64,000 nucleotides of DNA from Cellulomonas fimi (GCF_028527925.1 NZ_JAPESW010000018.1:1-64000), one strand, 5' to 3'; positions 24,047 to 33,542 are shown, numbered from the stretch's first letter. Notes: generated from the sequence alone by a model not told the origin. Numbers and translations: made by a program.

Positions 24047-26647
24047 GTGGACGCCAAGTTCACCACCCGCTCGCAGGAGGCCCTCGGCGACGCCATCCAG
24101 CAGGCGTCGGCCGCCGGCAACCCCCAGCTCGAGCCCGCGCACGTCCTCAACGCCCTGCTCCAGCAGGAGGGCGGCGTCGCGAACGCGCTGCTCGACGCCG
24201 TCGGCGCCGACCGCGCCGCGCTCGGCCGGTCCGTGCGCTCGACCCTCGTCGGCCTGCCGTCGTCGGCCGGCCAGACGGTCGCGCAGCCGTCGGCGTCGCG
24301 CGCCACCGCCGCCGCGCTCGAGGCCGCGTCGGCCGAGGCGCGCGCGCTCGGCGACGACTACGTCTCGACCGAGCACCTGCTGCTCGGCCTCGCTGCGGGG
24401 CAGTCCGGCGTCGCCGACGCCCTGCGCTCCGCCGGTGCCAGCCGCGACGCGCTCGCGGCCGCGCTGCCGAACGTCCGCGGCAACAGCCGCGTGACCAGCC
24501 CGAACCCGGAGGGCACGTTCAAGGCGCTCGAGCAGTACGGCATCGACCTCACGCAGCGTGCGCGGGACGGCAAGCTCGACCCCGTCATCGGTCGCGACTC
24601 GGAGATCCGACGCGTGGTCCAGGTCCTGAGCCGTCGCACCAAGAACAACCCCGTGCTCATCGGCGAGCCGGGCGTCGGCAAGACCGCCGTCGTCGAGGGC
24701 CTCGCGCAGCGCATCGTCGCCGGCGACGTACCGGAGTCCCTGCGCGGCAAGCGGCTCGTCAGCCTCGACCTCGCGGCGATGGTCGCGGGCGCCAAGTACC
24801 GGGGTGAGTTCGAGGAGCGGCTGAAGGCCGTCCTCGCGGAGATCACGGGCGCCGAGGGGCAGGTCGTCACGTTCATCGACGAGCTGCACACCGTCGTCGG
24901 CGCGGGCGCCGGGTCCGAGGGCGCGATGGACGCGGGCAACATGCTCAAGCCCATGCTGGCCCGCGGCGAGCTGCGCCTGGTCGGCGCGACGACGCTCGAC
25001 GAGTACCGCGAGCGCATCGAGAAGGACCCCGCCCTGGAGCGCCGGTTCCAGCAGGTCTTCGTCGGCGAGCCGTCCGTCGAGGACACCGTCGCGATCCTGC
25101 GCGGCCTCAAGGAGCGGTACGAGGCGCACCACAAGGTGACGATCTCCGACGCCGCGCTCGTCGCCGCCGCGACGCTGTCCGACCGGTACATCACCGGCCG
25201 CCAGCTGCCCGACAAGGCGATCGACCTGGTCGACGAGGCCGCGTCGCGCCTGCGCATGGAGCTCGACTCCTCGCCCGTCGAGATCGACGAGCTGCAGCGC
25301 GCCGTCACGCGCTTGGAGATGGAGGAGGTCGTCCTCCAGGAGTCCGACGACCCCGCGTCGCTCGAGCGCCTGGAGCGGCTGCGCAAGGACCTCGCCGACC
25401 GCCGCGAGGACCTCGCGTCGCTCACCGCGCGGTGGGAGAAGGAGAAGGCCGGCCACAACCTGGTCGGTGACCTCAAGGCGAAGCTCGACGCGCTGCGCAC
25501 CGACGCCGAGCGGCTGCTGCGCGAGGGCGACCTCGAGGCGGCGGCGCGCATCCAGTACGGCGAGATCCCGTCGCTCGAGCGCGAGATCGCGGCGGCCGAG
25601 GCGTCCGAGGAGGCCGCCGACGACGCGCTCGCGCCCGAGGGGACGCCGATGATCGCCGACAAGGTCGGGCCCGACGAGGTCGCCGAGGTCGTCGCCGCGT
25701 GGACGGGCATCCCCGCCGGCCGGCTGCTGGAGGGCGAGACCGCGAAGCTGCTGCGCATGGAGGACGTGCTCGGCGAGCGGCTCATCGGTCAGCGCACCGC
25801 CGTCGCCGCGGTGTCCGACGCGGTCCGCCGCGCGCGGGCCGGCATCTCCGACCCCGACCGCCCGACCGGCTCGTTCCTGTTCCTCGGGCCGACGGGTGTC
25901 GGCAAGACCGAGCTCGCCAAGGCGCTCGCGGACTTCCTCTTCGACGACGAGCGGGCCATGGTCCGCATCGACATGTCGGAGTACTCCGAGAAGCACTCGG
26001 TCGCGCGGCTCGTCGGTGCCCCTCCCGGGTACGTCGGGTACGAGGAGGGCGGCCAGCTCACCGAGGCCGTGCGGCGCCGGCCGTACTCGGTCGTGCTGCT
26101 CGACGAGGTCGAGAAGGCGCACCCCGAGGTCTTCGACGTCCTGCTCCAGGTGCTCGACGACGGCCGCCTCACCGACGGCCAGGGCCGCACGGTCGACTTC
26201 CGCAACGTCATCCTCGTGCTCACGTCGAACCTGGGGTCGCAGTTCCTCGTCGACCCGCTGCTGTCGGCCGACGCGAAGAAGGACGCCGTGATGAGCGCCG
26301 TGCGTACCGCGTTCAAGCCGGAGTTCCTGAACCGGCTCGACGACGTCGTCCTGTTCGACCCGCTGTCGCTCGACGAGATCGGGCACATCGTCGAGCTGCA
26401 GGTCGCCTCGCTGGCACGCCGGCTCGCCGACCGTCGGCTCACGCTCGACGTCACGCCCGCCGCGCGCGAGTGGCTCGCGCTCGAGGGGTACGACCCCGCG
26501 TACGGTGCGCGGCCGCTGCGGCGGCTCGTCCAGCGGGAGATCGGCGACCGGCTCGCGCGCTCGCTGCTCGCGGGCGACGTGCACGACGGGCAGACCGTCC
26601 GCGTCGACCGCGACGGCGACACGCTGACGGTGACGTCCGCGGCCTGA
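24047..26647 (+). CDS. clpB: ATP-dependent chaperone ClpB
   Basis: 866 residues, full length for ClpB. A hexameric AAA+ disaggregase that works with DnaK. Domains: N-terminal Clp_N repeat (1-145), AAA-1 with Walker A GEPGVGKT at about 206-213, the long coiled-coil middle domain (about 395-520) characteristic of ClpB, AAA-2 with Walker A GPTGVGKT at about 614-621, and the C-terminal ClpB_D2-small domain. GTG 24047 is preceded by AGGAG. It starts [18 protein letters not shown], as in actinobacterial ClpB. A HAIR operator upstream indicates HspR control. A hairpin follows the stop. Confidence 0.98.
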   Translation: MDAKFTTRSQEALGDAIQQASAAGNPQLEPAHVLNALLQQEGGVANALLDAVGADRAALGRSVRSTLVGLPSSAGQTVAQPSASRATAAALEAASAEARALGDDYVSTEHLLLGLAAGQSGVADALRSAGASRDALAAALPNVRGNSRVTSPNPEGTFKALEQYGIDLTQRARDGKLDPVIGRDSEIRRVVQVLSRRTKNNPVLIGEPGVGKTAVVEGLAQRIVAGDVPESLRGKRLVSLDLAAMVAGAKYRGEFEERLKAVLAEITGAEGQVVTFIDELHTVVGAGAGSEGAMDAGNMLKPMLARGELRLVGATTLDEYRERIEKDPALERRFQQVFVGEPSVEDTVAILRGLKERYEAHHKVTISDAALVAAATLSDRYITGRQLPDKAIDLVDEAASRLRMELDSSPVEIDELQRAVTRLEMEEVVLQESDDPASLERLERLRKDLADRREDLASLTARWEKEKAGHNLVGDLKAKLDALRTDAERLLREGDLEAAARIQYGEIPSLEREIAAAEASEEAADDALAPEGTPMIADKVGPDEVAEVVAAWTGIPAGRLLEGETAKLLRMEDVLGERLIGQRTAVAAVSDAVRRARAGISDPDRPTGSFLFLGPTGVGKTELAKALADFLFDDERAMVRIDMSEYSEKHSVARLVGAPPGYVGYEEGGQLTEAVRRRPYSVVLLDEVEKAHPEVFDVLLQVLDDGRLTDGQGRTVDFRNVILVLTSNLGSQFLVDPLLSADAKKDAVMSAVRTAFKPEFLNRLDDVVLFDPLSLDEIGHIVELQVASLARRLADRRLTLDVTPAAREWLALEGYDPAYGARPLRRLVQREIGDRLARSLLAGDVHDGQTVRVDRDGDTLTVTSAA

Positions 26648-26676
26648 CGCTCGCGACCGCGGCGACCGCGGCGACC

Positions 26677-26720
26677 CGACGCCCGGTGCTCGCGTCCTCG
26701 TGACGCGGCGCCGGGCGTCG
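26677..26720 (+). terminator. Hairpin terminator after clpB
   Basis: CGACGCCCGG (26677-26686) pairs with CCGGGCGTCG (26711-26720) over a 24-nt loop, 30 nt past the clpB stop. Confidence 0.5.
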
Positions 26721-26798
26721 TCGTGCACGCGCGGCGGCACGGCGGGACGCTGGACCGGTGTGAGGAGGCCGCACGGACGCCCGACGACGGAGGCCGAC

Positions 26799-27437
26799 GT
26801 GGCCCGACCCGATCCCGACCGCCCCGGAGCCCAGCAGTGGGTGCCCGACGGCGCCGACGTCGACACCCTGGCCGCCGCGGCCCCCGCGTGCCGGGGGTGC
26901 GAGCTGTGGGCACCCGCGACGCAGGTCGTGTTCTCGACGGGCTCGCCGACCGCGCGGCTCGCGCTCGTCGGCGAGCAGCCCGGCGACCGCGAGGACCGCG
27001 AGGGTGAGCCGTTCGTCGGCCCCGCCGGGCGCATGCTCGATCGCGCGCTCGACGAGGCCGGCATCGCGCGCGACGACGTCTACCTGACGAACGCCGTCAA
27101 GCACTTCCGGTTCGACGAGCGCGGCCAGCGCCGGATCCACAAGACCCCGGCCGTCGCGCACATCCGCGCGTGCCTGCCGTGGCTCACCGCCGAGCTCGCC
27201 GCCGTCCGCCCGCGCGTCGTCGTCGCGCTCGGGGCCACCGCCGCGCGCGCGGTCCTCGGGCACGACGTCACGGTCGGGGACGTCCGCGGGCGTGTGCTCG
27301 ACGAGGCCGGCGCCCGCGTCGTCGTCACCGCGCACCCGTCGTCGATCCTGCGCCTCCGCGACGACGTCGACCGCACCGCCGCGCTCGCCGCCCTGGTCGC
27401 CGACCTGCGCACGGCGTCCGGGGCCGCCGCGTCCTGA
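26799..27437 (+). CDS. udgX: UdgX family uracil-DNA glycosylase
   Basis: 212 residues from GTG 26799, with GGAGG at 26789-26793. A longer frame upstream has no ribosome site and would not match family length (about 210). Family 4/UdgX features seen: Cys pair CRGC at 31-34 for the iron-sulfur cluster, GEQPGDREDREGEPFVGPAGRML around 59-80, TNAVKHFRF, then the UdgX-specific loop RRIHKTP with His at about 114, and the AHPSSILR motif near the end. In studied UdgX proteins the loop His forms a covalent bond with the abasic sugar after uracil removal. All expected residues are present, so I expect the same suicide-type chemistry. Confidence 0.9.
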   Translation: MARPDPDRPGAQQWVPDGADVDTLAAAAPACRGCELWAPATQVVFSTGSPTARLALVGEQPGDREDREGEPFVGPAGRMLDRALDEAGIARDDVYLTNAVKHFRFDERGQRRIHKTPAVAHIRACLPWLTAELAAVRPRVVVALGATAARAVLGHDVTVGDVRGRVLDEAGARVVVTAHPSSILRLRDDVDRTAALAALVADLRTASGAAAS

Positions 27438-27526
27438 CGACGCCGGTGTGACGACGTCCGAGCCCTCGGGGTGCGCGTCCCTGGGCTCCGACTGCTCGTC
27501 CGCCGTGCGTCTGGCACGCTGGCCCG

Positions 27527-28576
27527 ATGTCCGCCGACCTGCACCTCCCCGACCCGCGCACGCCCGACCCCGCCGACGCCCCGCCGCTGCGTTGGGGGAT
27601 CCTCGCGCCCGGCTACATCGCCGGGCGCTGGGCGACGGCCGTCCGTGAGCACACCCGCCAGCGGCTCGTCGCCGCCGGGTCGCGGTCCGTCGAGCGGGCG
27701 CAGGCGTTCGCCGACGAGCACGGCGTCGAGCGCGCGCACGGGTCCTACGAGGCGCTCGTCGGCGACCCGGAGATCGACGCCGTCTACGTCGCGAGCCCGC
27801 ACAGCCACCACCACGAGCAGGCCCTGCTCGCGCTGCGCGCCGGCAAGCACGTCCTCGTCGAGAAGGCCTTCACACGCAACGCCGCCGAGGCGCGCGACCT
27901 CGTCGACGCCGCGCGCGAGGCGGGCGTGCTGCTCATGGAGGCGATGTGGACGCGGTACCTGCCGCACACGGACGTCCTGCGGCAGCTGCTGGACGACGGC
28001 GTGCTCGGCGACGTCCACCGCGTCACCGGAGACTTCGCGGTCCGCGCCGAGGTCGACCCCACGCACCGGCTGGTCGACCCGGCGCTCGCGGGCGGCGTGC
28101 TGCTCGACCTCGGGGTGTACCCGGTCGCGTTCGCGTCGTTCGTCGCCCGCCACGCGGGTCTCGGCGTCGCGCCGTCGGCCGTGCAGGCCACGGGCTCGCT
28201 CACGTCGACCGGGGTCGACGCGCAGGCCAGCCTCCAGGTCGCGTACGGCGCGGCGCAGGCGCAGCTGTTCACGTCGATGCTCACCGCGACCGGCCAGACG
28301 ACCGCGGTGCACGGGTCGCTCGGCCACGTCGCCGTCGACGAGTCCGCGTACGTGCCGTCCGCGCTCACCGTGACGGTCGGCGACCGCACCGCCCGCTGGG
28401 ACGCGAACCGCGTCACCGGGTACGGCGGGCTCGCGTTCCAGGCCGCGGCGTTCGCGACCTACGTCGCCGAGGGGCGCACCGACTCGCCGCTGCTTCCCCT
28501 GGCCGAGACGGTCCGCATCCTCGAGACGACCGACGAGGCCCGCCGCCAGCTGGGCGTCGTCTACCCCGGCGAGTGA
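27527..28576 (+). CDS. Gfo/Idh/MocA family oxidoreductase
   Basis: 349 residues. An N-terminal NAD(P)-binding Rossmann domain (LRWGILAPGYIAGRWATAV, then the strand end RLVAAGSRSVERAQAFADEHGV) is followed by the family EKP-like element as VEKAFTRNAAEARDLV, and LMEAMWTRYLPHTDVLRQLL. The C-terminal domain has DLGVYPVAFASFV with the expected Asp and Tyr. The family acts on sugars or inositols, or forms dehydrogenases of trans-dihydrodiols; substrate unknown. The ATG at 27527 follows a long gap from udgX. No operon with DedA can be claimed, but only 49 bp separate them. Confidence 0.9.
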   Translation: MSADLHLPDPRTPDPADAPPLRWGILAPGYIAGRWATAVREHTRQRLVAAGSRSVERAQAFADEHGVERAHGSYEALVGDPEIDAVYVASPHSHHHEQALLALRAGKHVLVEKAFTRNAAEARDLVDAAREAGVLLMEAMWTRYLPHTDVLRQLLDDGVLGDVHRVTGDFAVRAEVDPTHRLVDPALAGGVLLDLGVYPVAFASFVARHAGLGVAPSAVQATGSLTSTGVDAQASLQVAYGAAQAQLFTSMLTATGQTTAVHGSLGHVAVDESAYVPSALTVTVGDRTARWDANRVTGYGGLAFQAAAFATYVAEGRTDSPLLPLAETVRILETTDEARRQLGVVYPGE

Positions 28577-28625
28577 CCCGCCGCCCGCCGGGCGCCCGCG
28601 CCGACCGGATGACAGCATCGGACCG

Positions 28626-29321
28626 ATGAGGTCCCCCCTGCACCTGGCCGCCGGTCTCGGACCCCACGCGAGCCTCGGTACCGCCACCTCGGAGGCCGAG
28701 CTCACCGGCCTCGTCGGGTGGGTCGTCTCGGTGATCGCCGCGCTCGGACCCGTGGGCGTCGGCCTGCTCGTCGCGCTCGAGAACGTCTTCCCGCCGCTGC
28801 CGTCCGAGGTCGTGCTGCCCGTCGCCGGGTACGTCGCGAGCCAGGGGCAGATGTCGCTGGTCTGGGCGGTCGTCGCGTCGACGCTCGGCTCGCTGATCGG
28901 AGCGTGGGTCCTGTACGGGATCGGCGTGAGCGTCGGGCGGGTCCGGCTGCGGCGCTGGCTCGGCAAGGTGCCGCTCGTCGAGGTCGAGGACCTCGACCGG
29001 TCCGAGGGCTGGTTCGAGCGGCACGGCGGCGCCGCCGTGCTGGTCGGGCGGTGCGTGCCCGTCGTGCGCAGCCTCGTCTCGATCCCCGCGGGCGTCGAAC
29101 GGATGCCCCTGCTGCGGTTCAGCGTCTTCACGGTGATCGGCTCGGGCGTCTGGAACGCCGGCCTGATCCTCGCCGGGTACGCCCTCGGCGACCGTTGGGA
29201 GGACATCGGGCGGTACAGCGACTGGCTCAACTGGCTGGTCTACGCGATCCTCGCGTGGCTCGTCGGCCGGTTCGTCTGGACGCGCACCCGCCGTCGCCGG
29301 ACCGTGCCCGACCGCGGCTGA
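28626..29321 (+). CDS. DedA family membrane protein
   Basis: 231 residues with four to six TM segments. Family landmarks: ALENVFPPLPSEVVLPVAGYVASQG, the Gly-rich SLIGAWVLYGIG, the amphipathic helix WFERHGGAAVLVGRCVPVVRSLVSIPAGVERMPLLRF containing the conserved Arg, and WNAGLILAGYALG. DedA proteins are half-transporters of the SNARE-associated (VTT) superfamily that recycle lipid carriers such as undecaprenyl phosphate or phosphatidylethanolamine across the inner membrane (family knowledge). The C-terminus is basic and cytoplasmic. Confidence 0.92.
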   Translation: MRSPLHLAAGLGPHASLGTATSEAELTGLVGWVVSVIAALGPVGVGLLVALENVFPPLPSEVVLPVAGYVASQGQMSLVWAVVASTLGSLIGAWVLYGIGVSVGRVRLRRWLGKVPLVEVEDLDRSEGWFERHGGAAVLVGRCVPVVRSLVSIPAGVERMPLLRFSVFTVIGSGVWNAGLILAGYALGDRWEDIGRYSDWLNWLVYAILAWLVGRFVWTRTRRRRTVPDRG

Positions 29322-29348
29322 CGCCGCGGCGCGCCGCCGCGTGCCCGC

Positions 29349-30023
29349 TCAGGGCAGCGTCGCCGACCCGTCCAGGAACGACCCGGTCACGCCCCCGCCG
29401 TCGACCACGGCGAGGCACAGCCCGCGCCGGTCACCCCGCGCCCAGCCCTGCTCGGTGGGCGCCCACGTCACCGGACGCACGCCTGCCGCCGTCTCGTCGT
29501 CGTCCAGCACGCAGGCTCGCGCGACACGCGCGTCGGCGGCCTGCTGCCCCGGCCACACCGCGTTCCCCGCGAAGTCGTACTCCGTGACGACCTGCGCCTC
29601 GTGCGGCTGCGCGCACGGCACGACGCGCACCACGTCGACGGACCCGTCGGCCGGCAGCTCCTCGACGCACGTGCCCGTCACGAGCTGCACCGCGTGCGCG
29701 TCGCGCGCCGACCCCACGTCGCCCGGCAGGGGACGCGTGGCCTGCGCGGTCACGAACCCCACGACGACGGCCACGACGACGCCGAGCGTCGCCAGCGCGC
29801 CGAGCACGATCGCGGCGACCGCCATGCCGCGGCCCCGCGTGCCGTGCGCGGACGTCCGCCGCAGCGCGAGGATCCCGAGGACCAGCGCGAGCGGGCCGAT
29901 CAGCAGCACGCCCCCGGCGAGCGCCCACCCCGCGAGCGGCTCACGTCGCGCGGGGGCGTCCTCCCAGCCCGGGGCGTAGTACGGCTCGGGGTAGTCGTCC
30001 CCCTGCGCGAGCGGCTCGTTCAG
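29349..30023 (-). CDS. DUF4190/septum formation domain protein, short paralogue
   Basis: 224 residues if it begins at CTG 30023, where CTG overlaps the stop of the upstream gene (CTGA) and AGGGGG lies about 8 nt before it. No ATG, GTG or TTG exists near the junction. The nearest in-frame GTG at 30107 would overlap the upstream gene by 88 bp. The protein has a short acidic lead, two TM helices with a typical DUF4190 loop ([31 protein letters not shown]), then an external septum-formation domain ([32 protein letters not shown], Cys pairs). It is a paralogue of the gene directly upstream. Function in cell envelope or division is inferred from the family name only. Confidence 0.75.
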   Translation of the reverse strand: MNEPLAQGDDYPEPYYAPGWEDAPARREPLAGWALAGGVLLIGPLALVLGILALRRTSAHGTRGRGMAVAAIVLGALATLGVVVAVVVGFVTAQATRPLPGDVGSARDAHAVQLVTGTCVEELPADGSVDVVRVVPCAQPHEAQVVTEYDFAGNAVWPGQQAADARVARACVLDDDETAAGVRPVTWAPTEQGWARGDRRGLCLAVVDGGGVTGSFLDGSATLP

Positions 30024-31204
30024 GAGCCGACCCCCTGCCCGGCGACCTGCACGTCCCCCACGACGATCGAGCCGGTGAGGTTCGACTCGTCCGCGGTGTA
30101 CGTGCACAGGGCGGTCGAGCCGCCCGCCTGGTCGAAGTCGTCGGGGTGCGGGTAGTACACGTCGGGGAACCCGCCGACGTCGAAGAGGCCGGGGGCGCGC
30201 GAGTCGATCGCGGTGAAGCACACGTCGACCGCGGCGTCGTAGGCCGGGTCGTCCACGTCGTCGACGATCGGACCGTCGAGCTGGACCTGCGTGACGATCT
30301 CGGTGCTGTGCGGCTCGGAGCACGGCACGACCTCGGCGTCGCTCATGTCGTACTGGTTGGGGTACTCGGCGAGGCACGTGCCGACCGGCAGGTCCGTCCG
30401 GAGCTCCCAGTAGCCGAGGTCGCCCGACGTGTCAGGTCCCGGCTGGCCCTCGTCGACGGTCTCCCCGAGGTCGTCGAGCGCCGACTGGACGGTGTCGTCC
30501 GTCGCGACGCGCGCGAACAGGATGAGGCCGACGATCACGCCGAGGACGAGGAGCACCGTCCCGATCGCGCCGACCACGACGCCCGCGATCGCCAGACCGC
30601 GCCCCTCCTGACCGGTCCGCCTGATGCGGCGCAGCGACGCGATGCCGAGCCCGAGGCCGACGGGGGACAGCAGGCCCGCCGTGAGCAGGAGCCCGCCCGC
30701 GCTGGTGGCGATCGACGCGACCGCGAGGCCGTCGGTGGAGCGGGTCGCGGGCGCGTAGCCGGGCTGTCCGTAGCCGCCGTACGCCGTCGGCGCGCCGTAT
30801 CCGGCCTGCTGGCCGTACCCGGGCTGTCCGTACGCCTGCGGCTGTCCGTACGCCTGCGGCTGCCCGTACGCCTGCGGCTGTCCGTACGCCTGCGGCTGCC
30901 CGTACGGCTGGTCCGCCCGGCTGGGCGGCTGTCCCGTCGCGCCGTACCCGTGCGGCTGCTGGCCGTAGGGCTGCCCGTACGGCTGCTCAGGCGGCTGCGC
31001 GCCGGACGGCGGCTGGCCCGGACCCTGCCCCGGCGGAGGGCCGGCCGGTGACGGACCGGTCACAGGCCCGGCGGATGTCGGCACGGCCTCGTACCCGCTC
31101 GGCGGGGGAGGCAGGGGCCGGGTCGGCGCGTCCGACGGCGTCCGGTCGTCCGGGGCGGCGAAGGGGTTGTGCTCGGGCGTGGGCCCGCCCGGCTCGTTGC
31201 TCAT
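30020..31204 (-). CDS. DUF4190/septum formation domain protein, long paralogue
   Basis: 394 residues. Residues 1-155 are a disordered Pro/Gly/Gln/Tyr-rich cytoplasmic region with four exact PQAYGQ repeats. Then come two TM helices with the DUF4190 connecting loop ([28 protein letters not shown]), and an external septum-formation domain with [39 protein letters not shown] and ALCTYTA, whose four Cys likely form two disulfides. The family (Septum_form) is actinobacterial and was named after a Corynebacterium septation phenotype. Start ATG 31204. It is the first gene of a two-gene unit with the short paralogue. Confidence 0.85.
   Translation of the reverse strand: MSNEPGGPTPEHNPFAAPDDRTPSDAPTRPLPPPPSGYEAVPTSAGPVTGPSPAGPPPGQGPGQPPSGAQPPEQPYGQPYGQQPHGYGATGQPPSRADQPYGQPQAYGQPQAYGQPQAYGQPQAYGQPGYGQQAGYGAPTAYGGYGQPGYAPATRSTDGLAVASIATSAGGLLLTAGLLSPVGLGLGIASLRRIRRTGQEGRGLAIAGVVVGAIGTVLLVLGVIVGLILFARVATDDTVQSALDDLGETVDEGQPGPDTSGDLGYWELRTDLPVGTCLAEYPNQYDMSDAEVVPCSEPHSTEIVTQVQLDGPIVDDVDDPAYDAAVDVCFTAIDSRAPGLFDVGGFPDVYYPHPDDFDQAGGSTALCTYTADESNLTGSIVVGDVQVAGQGVGS
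30823..30908. repeat. 18-bp tandem repeat coding PQAYGQ
   Basis: Four copies of an 18-bp unit (GCTGTCCGTACGCCTGCG and one-base variants) at 30823-30840, 30841-30858, 30859-30876 and 30877-30894, plus a partial copy to 30908. Near-identity at DNA level suggests copy number can change by slippage, altering the length of the disordered tail without frameshift. Confidence 0.9.
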
Positions 31205-31247
31205 GGCCGCAACCTAGCCGACCGCGCCGACGCGCGGATCCCCCTGC

Positions 31248-32051
31248 TCAGGTGGTCGCCCGGTCCGCGATCTCGAGCACCACGGGGACGTGGTCGGACG
31301 GCGCCTTGCCCTTGCGCTCGTCGCGCACGATCGTCGCCCCGGTGACCCGGGCGGCGAGCGCGGGAGACGCGTACGTGAGGTCGATGCGCATGCCCTGGTT
31401 CCGCGGGAAGCGCAGCTGCTGGTAGTCCCAGTAGGTGTACGTGTGCTCGGCCGGGAGGTGCTCGCGGGACACCTCGGTGAGCCCGGCCTCGGCGAGCGCC
31501 GTGAACGCGGCGCGCTCGGCGGGCGTGACGTGCGTGCGACCCGCGAACCAGGCGGGGTCCCAGACGTCGGTGTCGAGCGGCGCGATGTTCCAGTCCCCGA
31601 CGAGCGCGAACGGTGCGTGCGGGTCCGCGGCGAGCCACCCGGCGGCGGCGTCCCGGAGCCGCGCGAGCCAGTCGAGCTTGTAGGCGTAGTGCGGGTCGTC
31701 GATCTCCCGCCCGTTCGGCACGTACAGGCTCCAGACGCGCACCCCGCCGCACGTCGCGCCGAGCGCCCGTGCCTCGGCGACGGCCGGGTCGCCCCACGTC
31801 GGCATGCCGGGAAAGCCGGTCTCGACGTCCTCGATGCCGACGCGCGACACGATCGCGACGCCGTTCCACTGGCTGAACCCGGCGGTCGCGACCTCGTAGC
31901 CGAGCGCCTCGAACGGCTCGCGCGGGAACTGCTCGTCCTTGCACTTCGTCTCCTGCAGCGCGAGGACGTCGACGCCGCTGCGCTCGAGGAAGGACACGGC
32001 GCGCTCGGTGCGCGCGCGGATCGAGTTGATGTTCCAGGTGGCCAGACGCAT
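31248..32051 (-). CDS. xth: Exodeoxyribonuclease III / AP endonuclease
   Basis: 267 residues from ATG 32051, the normal length. It starts MRLATWNINSIRART, with the metal-binding Asn and then the ALQETKC Glu motif. Also present: WSLYVPNGREIDDPHYAYKLDWL, GDWNIAP with the Asp/Asn catalytic pair, YTYWDYQQLRFPRNQGMRIDLTYASP, and the terminal SDHVPVVLE with the catalytic Asp-His. It repairs abasic sites and removes 3' blocks in DNA. A much longer in-frame open stretch upstream overlaps the SDR gene and is not part of it. Divergent from the SDR gene. Confidence 0.96.
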   Translation of the reverse strand: MRLATWNINSIRARTERAVSFLERSGVDVLALQETKCKDEQFPREPFEALGYEVATAGFSQWNGVAIVSRVGIEDVETGFPGMPTWGDPAVAEARALGATCGGVRVWSLYVPNGREIDDPHYAYKLDWLARLRDAAAGWLAADPHAPFALVGDWNIAPLDTDVWDPAWFAGRTHVTPAERAAFTALAEAGLTEVSREHLPAEHTYTYWDYQQLRFPRNQGMRIDLTYASPALAARVTGATIVRDERKGKAPSDHVPVVLEIADRATT

Positions 32052-32339
32052 GGACGGCGACGTTACCGGCCCCGGCCGACACCGCCGGACGCTCGGGTGG
32101 GCCGGTCGGCGGGGACGCGGGACACGCCGGGCGTGGCCTCGCGGCGCGCGCAGCAGCACGGCGAGCGGGGCCGGCGCGACGGACGTTGGACCGGGTGGGT
32201 GTCGACCGGACGGACGAAAAGGACGTCCGGGCTGTTCCTGGGGCGAAGCGCCTCGATACCGTTCCGCCAGCGACACCGGGGCAGAACCGGGCTCCCCGGC
32301 CGGCGGGCACCCGTCACGAGCGGGTCGAGGAGGACGACG
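32052..32339. other. Divergent spacer between xth and SDR gene
   Basis: 288 bp without a gene. The only structure I see is a short dyad CGGACG-N7-CGTCCG at 32211-32229, whose AAAAGGA centre is unusually A-rich for this genome, and the SDR ribosome site GAGGAGG at 32327-32333. Confidence 0.4.
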
Positions 32340-33095
32340 GTGGACGAAGGGCTCAAGGGGCGGCGCGCGCTCGTGACGGGCGGCGCGAGCGGGATCGGCC
32401 GCGCGGTGGCCGTCGCGCTGGCCCGCGCAGGGGCGGACGTCGCGGTCACGCACCTGTCCCACGACCCGGCGCACGTCGTCGCGGAGATCCAGGAGGAGGG
32501 GCGCTCGGCGACCGCCGTGCAGGTCGACGCCCGGCACTCGTGGGACGTCGACAAGGCGGTCAGCACGGCGGCCGACGCGCTCGGCGGCGGGATCGACGTG
32601 CTGGTCAACAACGTCGGCGGCATCGTCGAGCGGCGCACGCTGGCGGCGATGGACGACGCCCACTGGCACCACGTGCTGGACCTCAACCTGTCGTCGGTGT
32701 TCTACGCGACGCGCGCGGCGCTCGCGGTCATGCCCGACGGCGGCCGCGTCGTGAGCATCGGCGCGCAGGCGGCGCGCAGCGGCGGCGGCACGGGCATGGT
32801 CGCGTACACGACCGCGAAAGCCGCGCTCGAGGGGTTCACGCGCGCCCTCGCGCGCGAGCTCGGCCCGCGGCGGATCACCGTCAACGCGGTCGCGCCGGGG
32901 TTCGTCGCGCACACCCCGTTCCACGCGACGCACACGCCCGAGCCGGCGCAGCGCGCCGCGGTGGCGGCGGCGGCCGTCGGCCGCGCGGGTGTCCCGGACG
33001 ACGTCGCGGAGGCCGTGCTCTACCTCGTGTCCGACGGTGCCGCGTTCGTCACCGGTGCCGTGCTCGACGTCAACGGCGGCGCGTACTTCAGCTGA
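32340..33095 (+). CDS. SDR family NAD(P)-dependent oxidoreductase
   Basis: 251 residues from GTG 32340, with GAGGAGG seven bases upstream. Classical short-chain dehydrogenase: cofactor motif LVTGGASGIGRAVAVALA, NNVGG, the catalytic triad Ser in VVSIGAQAA and Tyr-Lys in YTTAKAAL, then ELGPRRITVNAVAPGFV and the C-terminal LVSDGAAFVTGAVLDVNGG. It resembles 3-oxoacyl-ACP reductase (FabG-like), but many SDRs with this profile act on other alcohols or ketones. Genome context gives no clue to substrate. Confidence 0.92.
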   Translation: MDEGLKGRRALVTGGASGIGRAVAVALARAGADVAVTHLSHDPAHVVAEIQEEGRSATAVQVDARHSWDVDKAVSTAADALGGGIDVLVNNVGGIVERRTLAAMDDAHWHHVLDLNLSSVFYATRAALAVMPDGGRVVSIGAQAARSGGGTGMVAYTTAKAALEGFTRALARELGPRRITVNAVAPGFVAHTPFHATHTPEPAQRAAVAAAAVGRAGVPDDVAEAVLYLVSDGAAFVTGAVLDVNGGAYFS

Positions 33096-33149
33096 CGCGC
33101 CGCGGGCGGCGGTCGGAAGAAAATCACCTGACTCGCCGCCGGGCGTCTC

Positions 33150-33338
33150 TCAGGCGAGCGCGCGGCGCGCCCGGCGGCCCGTGGACTCGACGAGGCGCAG
33201 GCCGCGCGAGACGAGCGTGGGACCGCCCTGCGCCCGCTCGACACGGGTGGCGATCTTGCCGGCCACGCCGGAGACGACGGGCACGACGACGGCGGCGATC
33301 AGGACGGTGCGCACGCGGCGCATCAGGAAGGCCCACAT
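33150..33338 (-). CDS. Small single-pass membrane protein
   Basis: 62 residues: MWAFLMRRVRT, a TM helix (VLIAAVVVPVVSGVAGKIA), then a basic tail with RRARRALA. GGAG lies a few bases ahead of ATG 33338. The positive C-terminus and short hydrophobic stretch suggest an inner-membrane microprotein. No family recognised. It lies 15 bp after the small acidic gene on the same strand, so the two probably share a transcript. Confidence 0.7.
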   Translation of the reverse strand: MWAFLMRRVRTVLIAAVVVPVVSGVAGKIATRVERAQGGPTLVSRGLRLVESTGRRARRALA

Positions 33339-33353
33339 GATGGCTCCTCGGGG

Positions 33354-33542
33354 TCAGTCGGGCGGCTCCCCGGCCGACGTCGTCGGACCGAGGTCCCCGC
33401 GGTCCGGCACGCCGGGCGCGTCCGGTGCGGGCGGCGCGTCGCTCGGCAACGGGTCCTCCTCGCGACGGGGGTCGTCGGGCGGGAGGTCGTCGAACGCGGG
33501 CGAGTCGGGCACGCGGCCGGGGTCGGGGATCGGGCTGCTCAT
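33354..33542 (-). CDS. Small acidic proline-rich protein
   Basis: 62 residues, almost entirely Pro, Asp, Glu, Ala and Gly (begins MSSPIPDPGRVPDSPAFDDLPPDDPRREEDPLP). GAGGGAG sits just ahead of ATG 33542. No hydrophobic segment; predicted disordered. Similar short acidic Pro-rich proteins are common hypothetical genes in actinobacteria. Nothing in the sequence points to a function. The next gene on the strand starts 15 bp later. Confidence 0.6.
   Translation of the reverse strand: MSSPIPDPGRVPDSPAFDDLPPDDPRREEDPLPSDAPPAPDAPGVPDRGDLGPTTSAGEPPD

Noticed and set aside
23885-27064. A 1059-codon open frame antisense to clpB
   Set aside because: Shadow of a high-GC gene. The clpB frame is certain by homology.
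30823-30908. CRISPR-like array
   Set aside because: The 18-bp repeats have no spacers and are in frame within a coding region (PQAYGQ).
31248-32933. Fusion of exonuclease III to a 290-residue N-terminal extension
   Set aside because: The extension is antisense to the SDR gene and low-complexity; ATG 32051 gives the normal family length.
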